Under the pieces are notes generated by a model. The model searched no databases, had not been told where the DNA came from, and saw only the letters and a program-made list of their open reading frames with translations. From Glandiceps talaboti (Eukaryota; Hemichordata; Enteropneusta; Spengelidae), in contig NC_135550.1 in NCBI RefSeq assembly GCF_964340395.1, positions 4,704,101 through 4,768,100 of the forward strand: 64,000 bases of DNA, read 5' to 3'. The translations under genes were made by a program, and so were the position numbers. Below, piece by piece: positions 43,671 to 64,000 of this stretch; positions within the stretch are counted from its first letter, which is position 1, and the number at the start of each line of letters is the position of its first letter.

Positions 43671-44517
43671 GAAGCCACGATGATATTGTTTTATGAAATT
43701 AAAAATCCAAAATAGATACCAAATTCTCATCCATATATGGCCTCTTCAATTGATTTCACAGGACACTTTAATTAGTGGTATACTTGTATTTTGTCAAAGG
43801 TGAAGTGAATATTTTTATGATGGCCCAAAAATGTGGTACTTTATCAATTAGGAAATACTAGACACAAATCAAGTAGTTTCATGACTCGTTTATTTTCAGA
43901 ATCTCTTTCAAAGATAAACAAAATTACATGTTGGTAGCCATGAAGCTTCAAAATATTGTTTTATGTGTCATAAATTCAATGTGCAATATTCCAGTTATCA
44001 AAGTAAAGAAAGAAATAATGTATGACTTTGCCACTAGTCCTTTTTAGAAGCCCTTTTTTCTAAAATTGGGAAATGAGAGGGCCACAACGGTTGGGTTTTT
44101 GAGAAATTGTAATTTCTAATTTCTCAAGTGTCCCTGCTAATGGCAATGAGATTCTAACCAGTTCAAAAACATCTGCAGATTTCATGTGTGATGTGACTGA
44201 GTTATCTTTAACACATTTCTCTGACTGTTTTGAGTAATACCATACAATGTAATTGGCACCTTCGAACACAAGTTTTCAACGTCTAATCTCGGTCACCCCT
44301 CATACCATGCTTCTTTCAAATAAGGCTACAAAGTGTGTAACCAGAATATAGCACATTGATTTCAGATTCTGTTTGACATTTAGAAAAAAATGCAGACATC
44401 TTGTATAAACTTCACAATCCATCGTGCATCTGCTGTTCTGAGATTATAGTTACTGTCCTTTGGACAATTCATATTGTGAACGTTTGTCGCATCACTGGCT
44501 TTTTTGATTCCCACATT

Positions 44518-58880
<14,363 letters not shown>

Positions 58881-59100
58881 TCTGTCGTCGAGACGAGCAG
58901 TTAAAATACGAAGTGTACCTATTTCCGGAAATGGTGTTTTGACCCGTGTATGTTTGTTCGTTGTTCTAAACTCCGGCTGTATAAACGTCACTAAACAAAT
59001 GAACAATCGCCTATAGTCACTTGAAGAAGTTACTTTGTTTTTACTCAACAACCGGTCAGTGCAACGTATAACTCTGGTATAACTCTACATCTATTCAGAA
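58881..59100. promoter_or_regulatory. Probable bidirectional promoter of TRMT6 and the 672-aa gene
   Basis: Only about 220 bp separate the TRMT6 ATG (58880, minus) from the first ATG of the divergent gene (59101, plus). The stretch has no TATA box that I can identify and is less AT-rich than its surroundings. Start sites are not mapped. Confidence 0.55.
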
Positions 59101-59151
59101 ATGCAAGATTTAATATTTTACGCACCTGAGTCTGAAAGGAGTCACAGCTGC
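59101..59151 (+). other. Candidate 5' exon with upstream ORF
   Basis: ATG at 59101 opens 17 codons ending at a strong donor (agctgc|gtgagt, 59152). Splicing to the acceptor tttttatgcag (AG 59300-59301) would add gca taa and end an 18-codon upstream ORF 13 nt before the main ATG at 59321. A second short upstream ATG lies at 59309. This suggests a 5' UTR intron and translational control by leaky scanning or reinitiation. Inference from splice-site quality. Confidence 0.45.
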
Positions 59152-59320
59152 GTGAGTAGAAAAAATTCAGTTTTATCAAATATAAGAATTTTCATAATTA
59201 TACAAAGCATTTTAGATTTAAATGTAAATACCACACATGTAGCACTCAGCATAATGGGGTTGTTTATTTCTCTTCTTTTCTTTTTCTTTTTTTTTATGCA
59301 GGCATAAATGGTAACTTCAA

Positions 59321-61339
59321 ATGCATGCAACGCCAAATCTTGTACATCAAAAGGATGAAAATAGCCATGTTCACCATATAGGGCCCCTTCCAAGTTTGTT
59401 GGATTTGGCTCAATCACACACCGTCCCTTTATGCAACAACGATGACCTTTCGGCAACCGCGTCTGCCCATTCTTTTATAACGTTGACGTCAGAACTTGAA
59501 AGACTAGCGACACCGTCAATTTTAAGCTTGGTACCAGAATTACAACCAAATGCGTCCAGATATTATGTCCACCAGGATGAAACCGAGACTGAATCGAGTT
59601 CCTGGCAAGAGCTGAGCTACTCTTTCCTAGATACCATTGAACCGTATACAAATCAAATATCGGGTACTTTCTATGAAACTTGCAAATACGCGAGTGATAT
59701 AAACACCCCAGCCGGACTGAAGCTTCGAAGCAACCACCCAATATCAATAGCGGCGTGCCTTTTCAGCGTTGTCAACCAGAAGTATCAAAGAGGATTGCGC
59801 GTAGTATCCGAGTCGTCGAACGAAAGAACTAGTACTGATTCGATCAGAACAATGCCCATGCCGCAGCCTGTGCAGAATAAGTCGGACAAAGAACAAAATT
59901 ACAAGTTCGAAAGTCGAAAGACTGTTAGAGACGTTAAAAGCCATGGCATTAGGAGGCAAAGTACTATTCACAATAATTGGGTAAAGATTGTACTTGAAAG
60001 TGGCCTAAAAGATAAGATTTTCGAAGAACTACATTTGCTGCATGTTGAAGAGGCCAACAATACATCAAGATCTTCACCTTCACCCACCTATAGTGAAGGC
60101 AAAATGAAGTGTGTTGTAGAAGGAAGTACGCCTCGCCATCGGCATGTCGATAAGAATTTAAGAGCAAAGAAGAGGAATTTCAATCCAAAGTTGCAAGAAA
60201 AGAAACGAAAGGAAAAGAAACTTCCAAAAGATGACCAGGTGATGTACTTCCGATATTCAGAAGACGGACAAAAATACTCTTGCTTGTTTCGAAAAATCAC
60301 TAAGTCAGACGAAACGTTAAAAGTAAGATTTCACCAGATGTTCGTTACAGAATGTCACGCTCATGACAATTCATCGGATAAGGACGACAGCGCAAGTACA
60401 ATTAAACACCTAGACATTACAGCTGATGAAGACAAAGATGTCCACACTAGTACTGACGGACAACAATTAAACAGCTCTGGTCTCATTTTCGAAGATAACT
60501 ATTTCAAACCTGTTGACGACCGAGGCCTCAGAAGTGCAAGATGCGTAAATGGAATCAATGATTACTTGACAGGAGAAGGCGCTTTAAGCCACGATGGATT
60601 TCTTGGAGACGATGCAAGTGAAGTCGACCCTGGCACTGCGAATCGTTTCAATACCGATACCCCAACGAGTACTCCTATTTGCGGCCATGCAGGAAAATGT
60701 GAAAATACCAAGCAAAAAATAGATGCCACCGTTAGACGGCGACCGTTACGTCTACATAATAACAAAGTTGGTGACGTACATGGCGGTAAAGTGAAAGTTA
60801 AAAAGGGTCCAGTTGAAACATTGAAAATAAAACTACACAACAACTTACTGATTAAGAAGTTAGCAAACCTACGTCACAGCAAGAAAACACATAGAAGTCA
60901 ACGCAGACTTGACATTGAAGATAAAATTGATCAAAAATATAATGATTCGATGAAGTATATCAGGATGTGTTCAAGAGGACGTAGGGACGGTATACGCGTT
61001 ATGCTATTTGTGCAGTCTTCGGATATCTTCGACATGTGTCAACTGAAAGTGGATTTTCTCATTCGTCTCATGAAATGGTTCTTCTCTCCAACAGAAAGAA
61101 TTGAGATCTGCTCCATTCCAAGTATGCTGGACGAGTTGGAACCAATTATTGAGCATTACAAGGCGAGGCCGAAATTTTTCTTAAACTTCGACACTATGTT
61201 GATGTGTCGGGTAGTTCTGTTGGTACCGGAGAAAGCGGCCATTTTGTTTCGCCACGAAAATATCCACTTCTTGAACAATATATGCCAAGTACTAGAAATT
61301 TCAAGAGATCAACTGCTTGTCTGTCTTGCTGAATTGTAG
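59321..61339 (+). CDS. Unrecognised 672-aa protein, divergent from TRMT6
   Basis: Long single-exon frame, far longer than chance, ending at 61337-61339, with aataaa at 61574. I do not recognise the family. The N-terminal half is polar with few motifs. A strongly basic run near residues 280-300 (RAKKRNFNPKLQEKKRK, then EKKLPK) could be a nuclear localisation signal and is followed by a short hydrophobic/charged segment (QVMYFRYSEDGQKYSCLF). An acidic, Ser/Asp-rich region follows at about 350-430, and a second basic region at about 475-540. The last 130 residues look globular, with alternating hydrophobic segments (RVMLFVQSSDIF, RLMKWFFSPTERIEI, CRVVLLVPEKAAILF). No signal peptide or transmembrane helix. 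An in-frame stop at 59312 supports the ATG at 59321. Confidence 0.8.
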   Translation: MHATPNLVHQKDENSHVHHIGPLPSLLDLAQSHTVPLCNNDDLSATASAHSFITLTSELERLATPSILSLVPELQPNASRYYVHQDETETESSSWQELSYSFLDTIEPYTNQISGTFYETCKYASDINTPAGLKLRSNHPISIAACLFSVVNQKYQRGLRVVSESSNERTSTDSIRTMPMPQPVQNKSDKEQNYKFESRKTVRDVKSHGIRRQSTIHNNWVKIVLESGLKDKIFEELHLLHVEEANNTSRSSPSPTYSEGKMKCVVEGSTPRHRHVDKNLRAKKRNFNPKLQEKKRKEKKLPKDDQVMYFRYSEDGQKYSCLFRKITKSDETLKVRFHQMFVTECHAHDNSSDKDDSASTIKHLDITADEDKDVHTSTDGQQLNSSGLIFEDNYFKPVDDRGLRSARCVNGINDYLTGEGALSHDGFLGDDASEVDPGTANRFNTDTPTSTPICGHAGKCENTKQKIDATVRRRPLRLHNNKVGDVHGGKVKVKKGPVETLKIKLHNNLLIKKLANLRHSKKTHRSQRRLDIEDKIDQKYNDSMKYIRMCSRGRRDGIRVMLFVQSSDIFDMCQLKVDFLIRLMKWFFSPTERIEICSIPSMLDELEPIIEHYKARPKFFLNFDTMLMCRVVLLVPEKAAILFRHENIHFLNNICQVLEISRDQLLVCLAEL

Positions 61340-61573
61340 GACTGGATATGGACTAAATGTTCAACCCAGTCAATTATGTTTGCTTGCTTGAGAAGGTTGC
61401 AGAAATTTGCTTCATATGCACACAATATATAGCTTATAAGCTTAATTATCTACCACGTCACTCGACTGTACTTGAGTGTCATCTCACACGTCAGTATTGC
61501 CATCTCATCAGAGTTACTGTTAAATGACTGAGGTTACATTTTATTGTATAATCATGTAATGATTTGATGTTTG

Positions 61574-61579
61574 AATAAA
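61574..61579 (+). terminator. Polyadenylation signal aataaa
   Basis: AATAAA 235 bp after the stop of the 672-aa frame, in tgtttgaataaagc; likely 3' end of that transcript. Confidence 0.6.
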
Positions 61580-61684
61580 GCTATCTTACTAATAGTCTTC
61601 GTTGTATCATTACGATTTTATCCTAGTTAGCTCTCCTACAAAGCAATCAATCACACGTATATATTTGAATTTGATTACCTCTTC

Positions 61685-61737
61685 CAGGGACGTATAAACA
61701 GTTAATACGTTTTTTTTCTTCTGTTTATACGTCCCTG
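61685..61737. repeat. Perfect 17-bp hairpin downstream of the 672-aa gene
   Basis: CAGGGACGTATAAACAG (61685-61701) and its exact reverse complement (61721-61737) with a T-rich 19-nt loop. The CAGGGACGTA ends resemble transposon termini, so this may be a minimal fold-back or deletion relic. Confidence 0.85.
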
Positions 61738-62381
61738 TGAACACATACTCTGTGTCGGTTCAAAAAGTGCCAATGTGTCACCAGCGTTCTATTTGAACTA
61801 TGGGCATCATGGAACAATAAAGCTTAGATTATGGATATTTATAATAATTATAGTATGTGATAATTGAAGTGTGCGATGTATTACTAGTATTAGGCAGGTT
61901 TGGCTACACGTTTTAACTGAACGTGAACGGGAAGCTTCACGAATTTCTGCGATAACGTCATCAAATCGATGACCCAATTTCTCGTAAAATGACAAAAAAT
62001 CAATGAATGCATTTGTGTTTGTCAGTATGAGATAACCAGCTATCAAAGTACACACATAATCTATAGACAATAAGATGTTTCGTTGTCTAAAATGAGAATA
62101 AATTCACACGTTCATTTGGGATTTTTGTTGTCTTTCATTTAAATCTCTATCACCCAAATGTCAAGCCATTCCTCCATGGTAAGCCGTACTGGCCAAAAAT
62201 AGTATTCCTTTTTCTTCAGTAATACTTGTGGGGTTTGGCTGGGGGGGGGGGGTGAAAGGAAGGGGGGGGAAAGAGATTTTGGTTGGGGGTGTCGTATTTT
62301 GTGAATTTGAATTAGAGGAGGGTCTCATTTTGCTATGACTAATCTTCTATTATCTATTCTTTGCATTGTTTTATGATTTGG

Positions 62382-62638
62382 TATCCCACCGCTGCCACCA
62401 CTGCAATTGTTAGTTGTGATGCGAGGAAAGGGTGGATGTCACTGGAGAGAAGGGATTGTTGCCCTCGATCCAGGCTATATTGGTATTTGGGGATCTAGCC
62501 TTCAGCTCTGCAAATTAAATTAGATCCAAGCATAGAGATTAGTTGAATGTAGTACCTTCACACATATTAACTATGATGGTAGAAATGGGAAACATCCAAT
62601 GCCATTAAAACTACCGAAGTGGTGGCAGCGGTGGGATA
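62382..62638. mobile_element. MITE of about 257 bp, possibly Tc1/mariner-like
   Basis: Terminal inverted repeats TATCCCACCGCTGCCACCAC at 62382-62401 and inverted at 62619-62638. If the outer TA is the target duplication this fits Tc1/mariner. Interior non-coding; a G-rich run lies upstream at 62238-62290. Confidence 0.7.
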
Positions 62639-62989
62639 GAGTCATTACCATTGAGTCTCATACCTAGTATATGTCCTTTTTCATTTCTGACTGTATCTTA
62701 ACCCATAAACTGAAAGGAAATTGTGGGATCGCGACTTTTCGGAAAAGACAATCGGGGGAGGATGACGTTTAATCGACTGACCGAGTTCGATTTCTCTCCT
62801 TTCCTTGTAGTTGATGAAATGTTCCTTTATACAGATACATTGCATGAGCCTCTATATAAAAGTAAAGACCCATCTTTAATAGGTATTACATGGTGCCAAG
62901 AAGAATGTTTCCCATTGACAATTACTCTTTCTTTTCTGTTCAGAAGTGGCATTCTAACACTGGGTAGCACACTCTATATTGCTGTAATA

Positions 62990-64000
62990 CCTGCAGTAGT
63001 CTCCCATGTGGTATCTTGTCAAATGCCTTCATAAAATCACAATAAATGACATCAATACAGCCACCCATATCAAGGATTTCTGTCCATTTATCAAGTACTT
63101 GAATTAACTGTAGAACAGTAGAGCGGCCTTTTACAAAGCCAAATTGTTTTCACTGAGTAGTCTGTTCTTTTTAAGGTAATCAACTAGTCTTTTGACAATT
63201 CCGTATCAAGGATTCCATAAGCTTATATATACACACCATGCTGGTGAGACTGACTGGTCTGTAGTTACTTGCAATACTTCTACTTCCTTTTTTATGAAGT
63301 GCAGTTATATTGTCCATCTTTCAATCTTCTGGTATGGCTTGAAGTCTGATTGATGCCTTAAATATGAGCGTTAATGGTTTGCACAGTATTTCCCTTGCCT
63401 CTGTTAGAACTCTTGGGTGTATTTCTTCTGGTCCGGGCGATTTTGAAATGTTAATCTTTTCAAGTAGTTTCATCACATCTGCTTCAGTAAAGTCAAATGC
63501 CATTAATGAAGTGGGTTGAGTGAACTTTAGTAAAGACCAAGTACCAGCTGGTTCTCTAGTAAACACCGTCGAGAAATAATCTGCCAGCACCCCAGCTTTC
63601 TCCCATATCGCCAGAAGTCAAATCTTTGCCTTTCTCATCACCACTTTTGGATAGGTGTGGTATTCCACTTTTGACTTTTGTTTTACTACTGACGTAGTTC
63701 CAGAATTTCTTAGGGTTTTGTCCAACTTGTTTAGCTAAACTGCTCTCATATGTTTTGACTGCTTTCCTGGTCATTCTTCTCGTCTGGTTTCTTAATTTAC
63801 AGTATTCCTTATAAACTTCTTGATCTCGGGTTTGTAAATAATTTCTCCATAACCTGGTCTTTCTTTTGATTTTAGATCTAATTTTCTGGTCAAGTGGGAT
63901 GCTTCGTTGTCTGTTATGGTAGAAGTTGGACTTCGATAAATTAGACAAAAACATAAAGTATTTCCTTTCTCAAGTTTCACTTCTAATATCAGTACCTAAT
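62990..64000 (-). mobile_element. CR1-like non-LTR retrotransposon fragment, runs off right edge
   Basis: Minus-strand fragments in several frames give, in order, the endonuclease-RT linker (KFWNYVSSKTK, then DYFSTVFTREP), RT motifs INISKSPGPEEIHPRVL and KPLTLIFKASI, and KGRSTVLQLIQ followed by CDFMKAFDKIPHGRLL. The sequence stops after this, before the catalytic YADD block, so the copy is 3'-truncated, and stops and frameshifts separate the pieces. Its 5' part continues past the window. Belongs to a different family from the relics in the TLR units. Confidence 0.82.

Noticed and set aside
44060-44269. 69-codon minus-strand ORF downstream of the TRMT6 stop
   Set aside because: Lies in the probable 3' UTR; no splice acceptor or recognisable domain.
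62723-63034. 103-codon plus-strand ORF
   Set aside because: Partly antisense to the minus-strand retrotransposon fragment; no recognisable domain.

Overview
The window looks like an AT-rich, repeat-laden stretch of an invertebrate bilaterian nuclear genome, most likely a marine non-ecdysozoan. The reasons are two intronless-CDS Toll-like receptors of the multiple-cysteine-cluster type, two conserved genes (CHURC1, TRMT6) split by canonical GT-AG introns, a Tx1-type L1 retrotransposon, decayed CR1/L2-like retrotransposons, many hairpin or MITE-like elements, and long (AT)n, (GA)n and (GAT)n tracts. The species cannot be named from sequence alone.

Left part (1-36.1 kb). Two paralogous TLR genes lie in tandem on the minus strand (CDS 1733-5518 and 22358-26146). 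Homology between the two units goes well beyond the CDS. It covers about 1.6 kb of 3' flank (90-1732 versus 20818-22357), a shared 3' splice acceptor just upstream of each ATG, a shared relic of a CR1/L2-like retrotransposon, and a distal block with a strong splice donor (12130-12810 versus 35700-36130) that may be the non-coding first exon. The locus therefore reads as a tandem segmental duplication in which each copy later took separate insertions. Unit A received a block of about 4.2 kb (7905-12131). Unit B received a 2.5-kb element with terminal inverted repeats that carries a 54-unit minisatellite (32038-34540), a 365-bp MITE, a SINE and a large fold-back. An almost intact two-ORF L1-Tx1 element (13134-19262) sits between the units. 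Two hammerhead-ribozyme-like motifs of Penelope/retrozyme type, one per TLR unit and on opposite strands, abut (AT)n tracts (about 5692-5734 plus strand; 27016-27113 minus strand).

Middle (36.1-44.5 kb). CHURC1 (Churchill zinc-binding protein; four coding exons, plus strand, 37260-40966) is complete. It is followed by an isolated exon-like ORF on the minus strand and three hairpin/MITE insertions, one of them flanked by a perfect 9-bp target duplication.

Right part (44.5-64 kb). TRMT6, the non-catalytic subunit of the tRNA m1A58 methyltransferase, is complete on the minus strand in eleven coding exons (44518-58880) and predicts 497 aa. Its introns hold two minisatellites, a 1.56-kb inverted-repeat element and microsatellites. 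One minisatellite has copied the exon-intron junction, giving 22 tandem copies of a 5' splice site. A divergent gene for a 672-aa protein I do not recognise (59321-61339) probably shares the promoter. The right edge holds a minus-strand non-LTR retrotransposon fragment that runs off the window.
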